This document shows, in pieces, positions 41,326 to 56,000 of a stretch of DNA of 64,000 nt (positions within the stretch are counted from its first letter, which is position 1; every line of letters begins with the position of its first letter). Position numbers and translations under genes: made by a program. The DNA is from Amphimallon solstitiale (lineage: Eukaryota; Arthropoda; Insecta; Coleoptera; Scarabaeidae): the NCBI GenBank assembly GCA_963170755.1, contig OY720683.1, forward strand, positions 90,803,807 to 90,867,806, read 5' to 3'. Below the pieces are notes generated by a model. The model ran no database searches. It was not told the DNA's origin and saw nothing but the letters and a program-made list of their open reading frames with translations.

Positions 41326-42025
41326 ATCTTGAAAATAGCTGAGCCATCTATTACGAAACAAGATAAATCTATTACGTTTTTGCGCAGAAAACTATTACAA
41401 ACTGTCATGTCGCTGGAACAACACTGTTTCATTTACTACTTTCGTTAAAATAGATGGATGTGCCGCTTTTCATTCTACCCATGGTACAAATATATAAGGT
41501 ATGTTCTAGCGCAGCTTCCTTATGACGTCAATTGGATGCAATTTCGTCATACCACTGATATTAAGAAAAGAAAGATTACTCTTGAATAACCACAGATGTA
41601 ATAGTATATAGATAGCTATATAAAGAATAATAAAATAGACATAATATATAGCACAGTTGTTTACGAATGTGTAACTAAATTAAATTTCTTTACAAATTAC
41701 CTGTTTAAAAACTCATAAAGCAAAATAATAAGATTGTATTATTGAAAAATCTCCCACTGGATATTATGTAGCACTTTGGTTTACGAAACCTGTTTTAGTC
41801 GTTTGATAATACAATTTGTAATTACTTTACTGACAAAGTAATTTATCACAAAATAAATTTATGACTTGAAATTGTGCATTTTATGTAGTATATTGCTTTA
41901 AATTACTGATACCAATGAATATTGCAAAAGTTGATAGTATTATAGTAAGAAAACTATTGGTTTAATATTGGATTTTCGTTTATTAATTGTTAATTGACAG
42001 GTAATAAATAAAACAACAGATATGG

Positions 42026-44099
42026 TTACTTTTTTTTATTGGTAAATTTTATTGTTTTTTTTTGTAATTTTCTTTTTTGTTGATAATTATTTTTATTTAT
42101 CTCTTTTATACGTATGTAAGTTCTTACTCTAATATATGATTCCACAACTTCTTGTGGCAAACTAGTCTTAATATTTTGTACCAAACGCTTTATTATGTTG
42201 GTATTTTTGTTAATCGATTTCTTATGGAATTCATTAAACATTTGTTCAGCGTCTTCTGCCATTTTCTTCATAATAGCATTCGGCTGACGTAGACACCGCC
42301 TGGAGACTAATCCAATCCAGTTGCTTTCTGGGGATTCAATCTGAGTATCATCATGTAACGAGTATTTGCTTCTGAACTTATGTGCTATATATCCCGCTAT
42401 ATAGTATAAGCCTTGCTTCGCAATATCCCCGGTAGCAGAGGTTGCGGAATGGATTCTTTCGAATTCCGTCAGCAAGTCCATAAATTCCTCATTTATGTCA
42501 TCCTCAGACACCCTGACAACATTTTCTTCAAAATCTCCAGTTTCTTGCACAAAAGGTTCCAAAACTGTAGTTAAGTTAAGTGTTGCGTCTGTAGTTAGTA
42601 ACTCTACTACAGACGTATCTTCCTGTGTGTTGACATTTTCTGAAAACACAACAGATGAATGCTTCCCAAGAATGTACCATCTCAATCGATATTTGAATTG
42701 TAATGCACTAGGGTGGTCATTGGTGGATCCCATAGCTCGCATATATGAAAAAAAATTTTCTATTATATCTTGATTCAGACGTCTAGTAATTATGTACTCA
42801 ATATTAAAGTTTGACCTTAAATATTGATATAAGTTTTTTAGAGAGCTGTTATTTTGTAGTATCGCTTTTTGAAAAAACATTAAACTTTTTCTTGTACCGA
42901 CTCTTATATTTTGTATTAATTTAGTCATTTTTTCTATTTTATCCAGTTGGTTTTCAATATCAACACCATATGCATTGGCAGCAATATCAAATTTGGTTTG
43001 AGTATTGAACAAATCAAACCAATCGTTAATGATATTAATTATGTCACTAATTTCAGTGCATGCAATATCTGGCATTAAATTATGTTCACCACACCACCTT
43101 ATCGCTAGCGCCACTGTACGTGAGAGACATTGCACAGCATATTTTACTTTCTGCCTTTGGTTGCCAATTACATCGATGTGAACCTGTGTAAGCTTATGGG
43201 CAAGTTTCAAGTCACCTTCCTGTAGGTCAACCAATTTCTGAAAGGGCTCCTTCGTGATCTTTGTATTATTTATGGTGAACCCATGATCAAAAAGATTATT
43301 TCTAATCAATTTGATTAAATGTGGCACATCAGCAAATACAAAAATCTTTTTCCCTTCATCAGATGGATGAGTGAAGGATTCACTTTCATCGACAGCTACA
43401 CCAACCTTCATATTTTTCCATAATTTTCTGTTTCCAGGTCCTAGATCCGAAACAACAGCTACAACAGTGTACTGTATTACTTCTAATTTACATATAATAT
43501 TTCGGAGGACTTCTACCGACATACCACAGTCGTAATCATAGTATATTACTTGCTTCCATGCCGAAAACAAGCCACGTACCATAACGGTTTGCACTGTTTT
43601 GTGCGGTCCTACAGCCTGTTCCCTTTTGCGATCGAAACATATTTCATTAGAGACGTACATCTCGTCAAAAGAAAGTACACACAATCTGTCGCGCTCGGTA
43701 TACTCATTTGCCTTATATTTCATAATTAGTAAAACCTCTTCCAGAATACCTGGTTTCAATTCCAAACTTGTCGCCCACTTCCTTAAGGTTGATAAGCCTG
43801 GCAGTGGATATTCTCTGGTAGTTCTTAAATATCTGTAGGCTTTAGCACTTACGCTTCGAAGCGAAATTGCCGAGGAAATATCTTCAGCAGTCCATTTTGC
43901 CTTCATTTTTGTCTTTGATTTTATTAGTCGTATTTGCCCCGGTGTAAAATATTTCTCTAAAATTCTATTGAGGTGACATATTTCTTCAGTGAGGTAGGCC
44001 ACCTTTTCCTGTAAGGTCTGTATTTTCCCTTGCGATAGAAAATATTGTTCCTTCCAATGTGATAGTGTGTCTTCAGGGTTTTCGGTTGAAGTAGATGGT
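42026..44099 (-). CDS. P-element transposase exon 4 (catalytic)
   Basis: Terminal exon, acceptor ttttataatgcag, 2074 nt in phase 2, with stop TAA followed closely by AATAAA-like sequence. It holds both visible catalytic Asp motifs (FDEM, SDLGPGN) and the C-terminal region ending in a Lys-rich tail. The frame is 658 codons from an internal start-like GTG, but the true exon reaches upstream to the acceptor at 44100. Confidence 0.9.
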
Positions 44100-47000
44100 C
44101 TGCATTATAAAATCAAAATTAGAAATGCTCAATACATAAATCATTCGTTATACTATCTTTCACAAACTTGATTTGTTTCATTTTTAAAAAAATGCATATT
44201 AAAATATATATTACAGAATTACTGTTTTTAGCATATTCAAATTATTTATTATACACCATAATCTTAATCAATAAAGTCTACAATATTATTACTTACATAA
44301 CAGCTTATGGCCAAGCATTTCAGTAAAAATGGAACATAGGTATATAGTAATATGTATCAAATAAGAAGTATATAGAATAATTAAATAAGTAAGACTGATT
44401 TGTGTACTGTTCGGGCATATGAAAATAGGTATTAATGTGAAGGTAATGATTAAAATCGATAATTTTCTTTCTGTAATTCCTTAATATCATATGTAACAAT
44501 GATCATTCTCCCTTACAGATTATATTACAGACAATGAATGCTATACTTTTTTAAGTAAAATATCAAAATTTTTACTGACAAAAAGTTTTTATTCAATCAA
44601 TGAATATTTGAATAATAATTTTATTGATATACAATTTTAATTTGTTTGTCTGTATATTTTGACTTTTCATGTAATGATTTTATTACATTGAATAAATATT
44701 ATTATTATTATTATTATAAATTACATCATTAATGATATATATTGTGGTAGTTCACTAACTTAGATGAGTAAGGATATGATGGAAGTACTAATGTTAATAA
44801 AATGTACTGTATATGTTCTTGTAGTGAGTATTAAAAAAATAAAAGATGGTAATATTTTATGGACCAAACTATAATTAAATAAATAGATGTGAGAATATTT
44901 AAATTATACTTAAAATAATTGTGAGAATATTAATTGGGTATTTCCCTATAGTTTTTGTGAACCGTGTAAAGTTGGTTACATATCGGGTTATGTTGAAGTT
45001 CGCCTTGCATCGAGTGGTTGGTTGCCTATCAGGTTTCTTTGTTGTAGTAATATTTCCCATTTCTGAAAGTAGAATTGTAAATGTTACTTGTTGTATTTTT
45101 ATATGTAATATTATTTGTTAAAGCTTGTTTAATTAACACTTTTGAAAAAATAGAGAATATTAGTATGGATTTTGAATCATAAAGGTTGGAAAATGATGTA
45201 TAGTTACGCGCTAAAATTCAAATGTAAGAAGTGTCAGATTTTGACATTTAAAATAATATAGTTAAAGTATTGAGTATTTGGTTTGCCGAAGGGTATAAAA
45301 GGTTGTGAAAATTAAAGTAAAGAATTAAATTGATAAATTTTTGGAATTACAAAAAGGTATTATAAATATTCAATTACAAATAAAACATATTTTGGATTAT
45401 TATAATGTGTGGAACAATATGATTGGATATGATAGAAACTAAGGAATTATTGCCAGGGATATGGGGAATAAATAAAAGGATTCGAATTTAATTTGAGAAA
45501 AGCGGTAGATGTGTTTTCGGAAAACGAAATTTTTCCTTCCGAAAAACACATAATTAAGAGATTCATCATTATACAAAAGTGTAAAAGAAGTGGTTAGGAG
45601 ATAGTAGAAAAGAAAGCAGATATTTTTTAGAAGAAAGAATTTCGGTAACGAATAAAGAAATAATTGAAGAATATTCATACTTGAGAAGAAAGCGAAGAAA
45701 TATATAATTACAATTTAAAAATAAACTTACTGCATTGGTAAATATTATTTCATATTTGGCGAGAGATTTAGTGCATTGGAGAGTTGGTGAAGTTCCAGAA
45801 GTTATACAAATAGTTTAGTCCAGGACTTGAAAGATACGAGATATTCAACATAGCAGCTAACACAGGTATTCCAGTCCAGTAGAGGAAAGGCAGGTTTCAA
45901 AGGTCTTCACGAAAGCGTTCGACGGTTCGAGATTCTAGTTGATTGCAGAGGTTGAAGGTATTACAGGATAGCAGTCATTACAGTCCACATTCCGAGCATT
46001 CCAGACAATTAGGAAAAGGAAAGGATCTCCCACATTGATTCCCGGAAATGTCTTCGACAAGCTAAAAAGAAAATCGTTTGGTGTATAAATAAGAATACCA
46101 GTTCAGTAGTAATAACAGGTCGTATAATTCTTTGAAATAATTTGAATTTATCAGTTTCGAATTGAAAAGTATATCAAAATTTAGAGATCTATTATTTATA
46201 CGTACATTATAACTGTGTTGATAATCAAGAAAAGATATTTTGTAAGTTCTGTGCACAACATTAATTTGTATCATCATTTGTATAATTTTTAGAAGTCAAA
46301 AAAAACTGATCGGCAAACTAAAACTGATTAATTTGTGTGGGTATTTGATTACATACAAAAACTATACAGTATTTTTAAAATAATATAATTAATATACTTA
46401 CTTGTATATTTTTCGATCCACGAAAGGTGTATTTTCATGCACATATAAATTTTCAAAAGAATGTTTACGTAAACAAGCTTGGTACTTCCATGAATGTCTT
46501 ATTTGGTTGTGTGTGTTGAGAACTACCATATAATTTATAATTTGCCTGATTTATTAAACAAATTAGTTTGATACATTTGTTTTTATTTGGTATATAAAGA
46601 AGGTTTTTGAATTAAATTGATGAAACAGATATGACGCTTAGAACCGTAACCTATAAATAGAAAAAACAACTGTCAGTGATTATATTATTATTTGAATAGT
46701 ATGTTAATATATACCTTGAGATTGAGTTCACAGTAAGTATTGTTATTTGAAGATAAAGTTGAAATACACATCATAATTCACTAAAGAATAACTGTTTTGT
46801 AAACTTTGATTTATAAAGTTAAGAAATATAAAACGTAAATATCCTATGATATAGGCAGATATTGAAAAAGTTACATATAGGCAACTGTTTGGGCTTTGAT
46901 GATTCAAGGGAAGTTAGCAACATATAAAATAATTAGTTTAAATATTTTATATAAGAACTGAGTTAGTGAGGGCATAAATAAAAAATTACCTGAGAGAATT

Positions 47001-50000
47001 TGAAAATAGATTTAAAAAGTACATAAAGATTTCAATTGTATATATAGACGAGAATAAGTACAGGGTTCAAACACATAGTAAGAATAAATATTATTAAATT
47101 TATCTGAGTGTAATCGTACCTTTATTAATTAAAGGTATTGTTACATTTTATGGCGTGCCCAACGTGGAGCGATTAAAATAAGACTCGCAAAAACATATTT
47201 CAAATATTTTATTAATTATTATAATAGCGATAACATTAGTATACATTTTACAAAGGTAATAAAATCAGTTTAAAGTATATCAAGGTATAAGGAAGTGTGT
47301 ACTACAATTATTGAAAATGAATACCAGATCTAAGAGTAATTTCGGATTAAATAGATCTGAATCGTCTAGCGATAGTGAAGAGGAGGTTGGTCAGGATGTG
47401 AATGTACCAGAGGGAGGAGAAATTATATTACAAGTTCAGGAAGGTATTCAACAGACAGGAGAAACACAGGATAGAGGTGATAAGGTGGAAATATTAGGAG
47501 AGACTTCTAAAACAGAAATGTCGAATACAACAGCAGATATGGAATTAATTCTACAAATGTTTAAACAAATTAGTGAAGAGAATAATAAGAAGTTAATGGA
47601 TAAACTTGACAAGGATAGTGAAAAGAATAATAAGAAGTTAATGGATAAACTTGACAAGGCTAGTGAAGAGAATAAGAAAAATAGAGAGGAGGATAAAAAA
47701 GAATTAGGAGAAAAATTGGATAAGTTGGAAAAGGCGAGCATTGATACTAGAGAAGAAAATAGAAGAAATCTGGAAGAATTAAAGAAATCTTTACTGAGAG
47801 ATACAGAAGAAAAGGTTAAAGAAATTACTATTGAAATGGATAGCAGGGAAGTGAAAATGCGGAAAGAAGTAGACGAAAAGTTACAAATTAAGGATACGGA
47901 AGTTAAAAATATTATTAGAAATAAAGTACAAGAGGTTGAAGGTAAAATTAAGGTAATACAAGAAAATGTAAAACAAATAGATAAGAATAGTAGCGAGAAA
48001 TATAAGGAGTTAGCGAAACGCATACGGGATGAAGTTGATCAGGTAAATAAAGAAGTCTCCGACAAAACAGAAAAATTAGAAGAGAATTTTTGTAAGAAAA
48101 TAGAAAATACAGAAGATAGATGTTTAAAAGAAATAAAATTATCGACTGATACTACTATTGCGCAGAAGTTGAGTATGGAAGATATTCTGAAAGAATGTGA
48201 AGAACAGAAGACGAAAATACAAGATCTTTTATTAAAGACTCAGAATATTAACATCCCTCATGTAACATGTCCTCCGGTTTACAATGTTTTAAATAATGGT
48301 ATCAGAATTGAGAATATAACTCATTTTAGTGGGGATAAAATGTCCACTCATCCAATGGCCTATTTGACAAATATTCTAAGATATATAGAAGAGATACAGG
48401 ATTTTAGGAGCCAAATGAATATTATTAGAGCGACTTTAAACAGTGGTGCAGCGGATTGGTTTCAACGGGTTGAAGACAATTGCGATGATTTAAGTAAGTT
48501 TGTGGAATTATTTAAAAATAATTTCTGGAGTGAGACGCAACAAAGCAGAGCACATCAGAGGTTGTTAACAGGAAGATATCAACCAGGTAAATCTTCGAGG
48601 GAGGCTTACGCACAAAGAATGTTTAACTATTGTCGATACATATCTCATTTGGACGAAAAAACTATATCTCAACATTTATTACAACACTTTATTCCTGTTG
48701 ACACACATGCAATTATTTGTCAGAATGTCACGGATATGAATGAGTTGATTAATATTCTTAGACGTTTAGATGATTATACAGACGGTGTTAAATATAGGGA
48801 ATCTCGTCAATTAAATGGAAGAAATGATATTCAGAATAATCAGCAACGTATGTCAAATAATAGTGGTGTGAATAATCATTATGTTCGTAATAATACCCCT
48901 TTTCAACAGAATGCTTATCCAAGGAATAATCAACCTAGTAGTAGTCAGAATAATTATTTTGGAGCAAGACAACCTTACCAATTTAATAGTCATCAGAGTA
49001 ATAATTATAATAGAAGTTATAATACACAAGGGAATGGTATCTCAAATTGGAACAATAATCGAAGTATATCAAATGGAGGGAATGGAAGACCGAGTACAAA
49101 TAGGAATAATCCTTTTATTAATCAATCTGCAAGACAAGTTCCTCATAACAATGACTATCAAGAACAAAATAAAAGGTATTATGGAAATAATAATTCTAGA
49201 CAGGTGAATAATATACAAATGCAAGATTGGAGAAAATCAGATAGGAGATTTACTGGTAGTCAGGTTCATAATCAAGATAGAAATGAAATTGGAGTTGGTT
49301 TGGAAGAAAAAAAAACGCCAATTTTGGAAATGAAATTGGATCCATATCAGAATGCTATCCCGGGAACATCTCATTAATAAATAATTTTGTTAATAGTAGT
49401 GTTAGTTGTAATATAATTAGTAGTAGTAAAATAACAGGAATGGGGAATGTTCAGAATGGTTTAGATATGGGAAATATAATTAATAATTTTGAAAGTTTAC
49501 CTTTTTGCATAATTAGTATTAGAGATGTTAAATTTAAAACTTTGTTAGATTCTGGTGCTGAAATATCACTCATAAAAGAAGAAATGATAATGAATATACC
49601 TGAATATTCTAAATATATTATTAAAGTCAAAAATACTAATGTTATGTCTGCGAATAGGGGAAAAATGGGTTGTATTAATAAGCGGTTATGTATAGATGTA
49701 GTGATTAATGGACACAAATTTATTATGCAATTTTATCTGTTAGGGAATTTGTTTTATGATTGCATATTAGGGATAGATAATATGAGAGCGCTGGGAATGA
49801 ATTTAGATTTTGAAGAAAACAAGATTAAAATTGAAGGAAAGGAAATTTTATTAGATAAGGTTGTGGATTTAAAAGAAATAAACGCTTATATTGAATACAA
49901 GGAGGATATACAGTACGAGGTAAATAATGTCATTATAGCTGATCGTGCAGAGAATGATGATGCTCAAGAACATTTGGAAGGAGCAATGTTTGAATTACCT

Positions 50001-53000
50001 AGATCGGAAATAAATGACGAATATGGAAATGCTGTAATAATAGAAGATAAACAAGAAGTTAAAGTAATAAGAAATGTAGCTGACATTCAAACTTTTATTT
50101 TACAACAAAAATTACCAGAACCTTGGATTGAAGAAAGTCTAATAGAAATTTTAGCTAAGAATATAAAATTAATTAATGATGAAGTTGTTTTTGCTAAAGA
50201 TTATGAGCATCGATTATTGATAAATGATGATTCGCCGTTATCGTGTAAAAATTATCCTATTCCGTATTTTTTCCAAGATCGTGTCAATGAGGAACTTAGA
50301 AAATTAGAAGAAGCTGATATTATCGAGAGATCGAACACCTATTTTATTAGTCCTGTTGTGTTGGTTAAGAAGAAGGACAATTCTATTCGCCTTTGCATTG
50401 ACGCTCGTTTAATTAATTTAAGGATCATGCCTGAGCATGAAATACCACAAAATATTGATGTTTTACTTACAAAATGCGGTAATAAAAAATGGTATAGCAA
50501 ATTAGACCTTAAGAATGCATTTTGGTTAATAAGATTGGACGAGAATTCTAGGAAGTACTGTGGATTTAACGTAAATGGAATTACTTACCATTTTAAAGTA
50601 TGCCCTTTCGGCATAAAAAGTAGTCCTGCCGGATTGATTAGATTTCTACATAAAATACTAGACCAATATGAGAAATTCGCCCTTCATTATTTAGATGATA
50701 TCATAATATTTTCGGATGACATAGAATCTCATATAAATCATATAGAGATTATTATTAATACATTACAAGTTAATGGTATGAAATTAAATTTATCTAAGTG
50801 TCAGTTTTGCCAAAAAGAAGTCAATTACTTGGGTTACGTTATTAACCAACAAAATATTTTATTAGATCCTCAAAGATTAGAAGAGATACAAAATTATCCA
50901 AGACCTAATAAACTCAAAATGTTGAGAGGATTTCTTGGGTTGTTGAATTACTATAGGAAATTTGTATCTAATTATAGCCAAAAGACAAGTACGTTGTTAA
51001 ATCTACTAAAGAAAGGAACGAAGTGGAAGTGGACTGAAGAATGTGAGGATTGTTTCGTACAGTTAAAATCAAATTTTGTAGAAAATCTTAAGTTGTATCA
51101 TCCGGATTTTAATTTAGATTTCATCGTACGAACAGATGCATCAAGTGTAGCCGTAGCAGCCGAATTAGTACAGATCAAAGATGGTATCGAGGTTCCAATA
51201 TATTTCGCGTCAAGAACTTTAAAACCGTGCGAAAGGAAATTTGGGATATCAGAACTCGAGATGCTTGCTGTCATTTATGCTTTAACTAAGTTACGATATT
51301 ACCTCATAGGGAAGAAATTCAGATTGGAGACAGATCACAAGGCGTTGCTGAATATTATGACTACGAAATTAAATAATAACAGGATTTACCGTTGGACGTT
51401 ATTAATACAGCAGTATGATATGGAAATTATATATAGACCAGGTAAAGAAATGATTGCAGCTGACGTACTGAGTAGAAAACATGGTGAAACAAAAACAACA
51501 AATGTACATATAAACTTAGTAAGATTGGGATCAGAAGGTATTTTTTCAGTACAAAGAATCAGAGAAGCTCAAGATACACCTGAGTTGGAGATAATTAAAA
51601 ATAGATTACGGACAATAGGTACATATAAAGGAATGAGAATGAATGAAGGGATAATTTTGAAGAAGATAGGCGATCTGGAGGTATATGTTACGAATGAAGA
51701 ACACACGATTAATATTATACGACATTTACATGTAATGTATACACATATAGGAGCTAGGAAATGTTGGTTAATGTTCCGAGAAGCTTATTATTGCCGGAAT
51801 GACGAGAAGATAATTAAAAGAGAAATTAAACGGTGTAAAACTTGTATTTTAGCAAAAGAAAAGAATTATACAAATCAGAATATAAGTTTAAGTATTGTTG
51901 CTGATGATAGATTACAATTAGTAGCAATTGATTTTATTTCAAATCTGATTCCGAGCACGAGAAGATATCGAAATATTTTAGTGTTATGTGATATATTTTC
52001 GAAACATGTGCGATTAATACCAACACAGAAATGTGATACAGATACTGTATTACAGGCGTTACAAGAATATATAACTGAGTATGGGACTCCAAGAACAATA
52101 TTATCTGATCATGCAACATATTTTATGAATCAGAGATATCATGAATTTTTAGATGAAAGAAATATTAAATCTCATCACATATCGATTCGTCATCCACAAG
52201 CTAATCCATCGGAAAGGTATATAAAAGAAGTTCTTAAATATTTACGGATATTACTCGAAGATCGACATCATAAATGGGCCAGATGTTTAAAATAAATTGA
52301 ATTTGTAATGAATAACACACCAAGTACCGTACATGAAGCTTGTACAATAACTATTTTCACAGGACAACCTCCACAAAGGCCTTGGCAAGATGATGAAATT
52401 GCAGAAATAGGAGGCAGATATGAACAAATTAAACAAAAATTAATGAGACGAAAAATTAAATGGGAGCAGAAGAAAAAAGAAAAACAACGTAAATATAAGG
52501 TGTATAATGAGAACGATAAAGTTATTGTACGCGCGTTACGAGTAACGGATAGAAGGAATAAAATTATAGCAAAACTCATAAGGCCATATTCGGGACCGTA
52601 TTTAATACATCGGAAAATAGGATTAAACAATTATGAATTAATTGATGAAGAAACGGGATATCTTAAAGGAACTTATCATATTTCAATGTTACATGATTAT
52701 ATTGATGAAGTATAATTGTTAAAAAATTTAAGGGCATGGCGGTACTGAAGGGCCAGTTACCGTTGGTAAATAGCGCTACCACCCACCAGAGCTACACTGT
52801 ATATAATAAAGCCCAAAATTTAGGGGCATGGCGGTTGAATTTCATAGGGCGACAACCGTTGGTAAATAGCGCTACCACCCACCAGAGCTACATCAAAGTT
52901 AATAGAACCAAAATTTAGGGGCATGGTTAATGTATTTTGTTTCTATAAAAGCATGTCATAAAAAAAAAACGGGATATAAGTATGTGCATTTAATTTTTTT

Positions 53001-56000
53001 TTTATAATTGAGTTAATCATGTAAGAAATTTTAGCTAAAATGATCTAACAAAGGTTTATGTATTTTATTTCCTTGCTCTAAATTAATTGAATCAGGATAG
53101 AATTATTTAGACGAAGAAGAGTTGTAAAGATTAGTTAGTATGAAGAAATTAGTAATATTTAATTTATTTTCCTCATTCCTTACATTATAAAATTTGTAAA
53201 TATAAGTGTTAGAGGAGTATATAAGTAACTTTACAGTAAGTAAAGAAACATACGAGTATAAAAATGTGAAGAAATGTATAAAGTAGATATATGAAAGATG
53301 AGTAAGAAGGAACCTTATTAAAAAAAAAAAAAATTTTTTAAAGGATATTTATCGGAGTAATAAAAGCATTTAATGGTCAAGAAATATTAAAGTCATTAAG
53401 AGTTATAAAAAAAAATGTGATATACAAATAGAAGAAGCCTATAAAATAAAATATGTATAGAAAAGATAATAATGAATGCTTGCTATGTATAATAAATAAT
53501 AAAAGGGAAACATAAAAATATATGGAATAATTTATAGAGATTATGTATGAAAGGGTAAATAAAACCCAAAATGATAATAAATATATAGAATAATAATGTA
53601 TAAAAGAAATATGTAGGTCACGTACGCCTTAAAAAACGAAAATATAATTTGTGTACTTTCCAAAAGTGAAAGTTTGAAAAGGTAGACGAAAATGTCTATT
53701 ATAGGTATAGGGTTTTTGTTCAGCTAGGAACAGTTATATAAAATAAAATAATAAAGAATAAGTGAGCATATGTAAAGCATATTTTGTAGAGGCTATTAAA
53801 TATCTGAAGAAGTAACAGATACAACTTAAAAGTAATCACCAGTAAATGTTAAAAGTAGTTTCGATTATAATAGTGATAAGAATTTTTAGAGGGTTTAAAA
53901 TCATGAATAGGATAATACAAAGAAGGTATAAGATTGGATAAGAAAAGGAATAAAGTTACTTATATAGAAAGCATAGAAATGTTAAAAGATACATTTTATG
54001 ACATTATTGATGAAGACAAATGGATAAAGATGTAAATTTTGAATATGTTGGTATAAATTAGTATATTTATGAGAATAAGATTAGTTAAAATGGTTTGTTG
54101 TAAATAATTGAGAGTTAAAAATGAAAATAGATACAGTGAGGTAAATAATTATCTTATATACCAAATATTAAGAAATGTACATGGATTTATATGAGAATGT
54201 ATAGTTATGCTACAGAAGTAGTACAAATTGAAGTACATCATTTTAGTATAGATTGTTGAATAAATATAAATTTATATATTCTATAGAAATTTAGATTTAT
54301 TAAAAAAGGGGCATATGTGGTAGTTCACTAACTTAGATGAGTAAGGATATGATGGAAGTACTAATGTTAATAAAATGTACTGTATATGTTCTTGTAGTGA
54401 GTATTAAAAAAATAAAAGATGGTAATATTTTATGGACCAAACTATAATTAAATAAATAGATGTGAGAATATTTAAATTATACTTAAAATAATTGTGAGAA
54501 TATTAATTGGGTATTTCCCTATAGTTTTTGTGAACCGTGTAAAGTTGGTTACATATCGGGTTATGTTGAAGTTCGCCTTGCATCGAGTGGTTGGTTGCCT
54601 ATCAGGTTTCTTTGTTGTAGTAATATTTCCCATTTCTGAAAGTAGAATTGTAAATGTTACTTGTTGTATTTTTATATGTAATATTATTTGTTAAAGCTTG
54701 TTTAATTAACACTTTTGAAAAAATAGAGAATATTAGTATGGATTTTGAATCATAAAGGTTGGAAAATGATGTATAGTTACGCGCTAAAATTCAAATGTAA
54801 GAAGTGTCAGATTTTGACATTTAAAATAATATAGTTAAAGTATTGAGTATTTGGTTTGCCGAAGGGTATAAAAGGTTGTGAAAATTAAAGTAAAGAATTA
54901 AATTGATAAATTTTTGGAATTACAAAAAGGTATTATAAATATTCAATTACAAATAAAACATATTTTGGATTATTATAATGTGTGGAACAATATGATTGGA
55001 TATGATAGAAACTAAGGAATTATTGCCAGGGATATGGGGAATAAATAAAAGGATTCGAATTTAATTTGAGAAAAGCGGTAGATGTGTTTTCGGAAAACGA
55101 AATTTTTCCTTCCGAAAAACACATAATTAAGAGATTCATCATTATACAAAAGTGTAAAAGAAGTGGTTAGGAGATAGTAGAAAAGAAAGCAGATATTTTT
55201 TAGAAGAAAGAATTTCGGTAACGAATAAAGAAATAATTGAAGAATATTCATACTTGAGAAGAAAGCGAAGAAATATATAATTACAATTTAAAAATAAACT
55301 TACTGCATTGGTAAATATTATTTCATATTTGGCGAGAGATTTAGTGCATTGGAGAGTTGGTGAAGTTCCAGAAGTTATACAAATAGTTTAGTCCAGGACT
55401 TGAAAGATACGAGATATTCAACATAGCAGCTAACACAGGTATTCCAGTCCAGTAGAGGAAAGGCAGGTTTCAAAGGTCTTCACGAAAGCGTTCGACGGTT
55501 CGAGATTCTAGTTGATTGCAGAGGTTGAAGGTATTACAGGATAGCAGTCATTACAGTCCACATTCCGAGCATTCCAGACAATTAGGAAAAGGAAAGGATC
55601 TCCCACATTGATTCCCGGAAATGTCTTCGACAAGCTAAAAAGAAAATCGTTTGGTGTATAAATAAGAATACCAGTTCAGTAGTAATAACAGGTCGTATAA
55701 TTCTTTGAAATAATTTGAATTTATCAGTTTCGAATTGAAAAGTATATCAAAATTTAGAGATCTATTATTTATACGTACATTATAACTGTGTTGATAATCA
55801 AGAAAAGATATTTTGTAAGTTCTGTGCACAACATTAATTTGTATCATCATTTGTATAATTTTTAGAAGTCAAAAAAAACTGATCGGCAAACTAAAACTGA
55901 TTAATTTGTGTGGGTATTTGATTACATACAAAAACTATACAGTATTTTTAAAATAATATAATTAATATACTTACTTGTATATTTTTCGATCCACGAAAGG

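Noticed and set aside
42495..43838. Plus-strand frames opposite the P transposase
   Set aside because: Shadows of the intact minus-strand catalytic exon.
44921..46277. Three 66-79 codon frames that recur at 54494-55850
   Set aside because: They lie inside the LTRs and repeat only because the LTRs are identical; no domain content.
47448..48023. 191-codon minus frame
   Set aside because: Antisense of the Lys/Glu-rich coiled coil in gag, giving Ser/Leu/Phe-rich nonsense.
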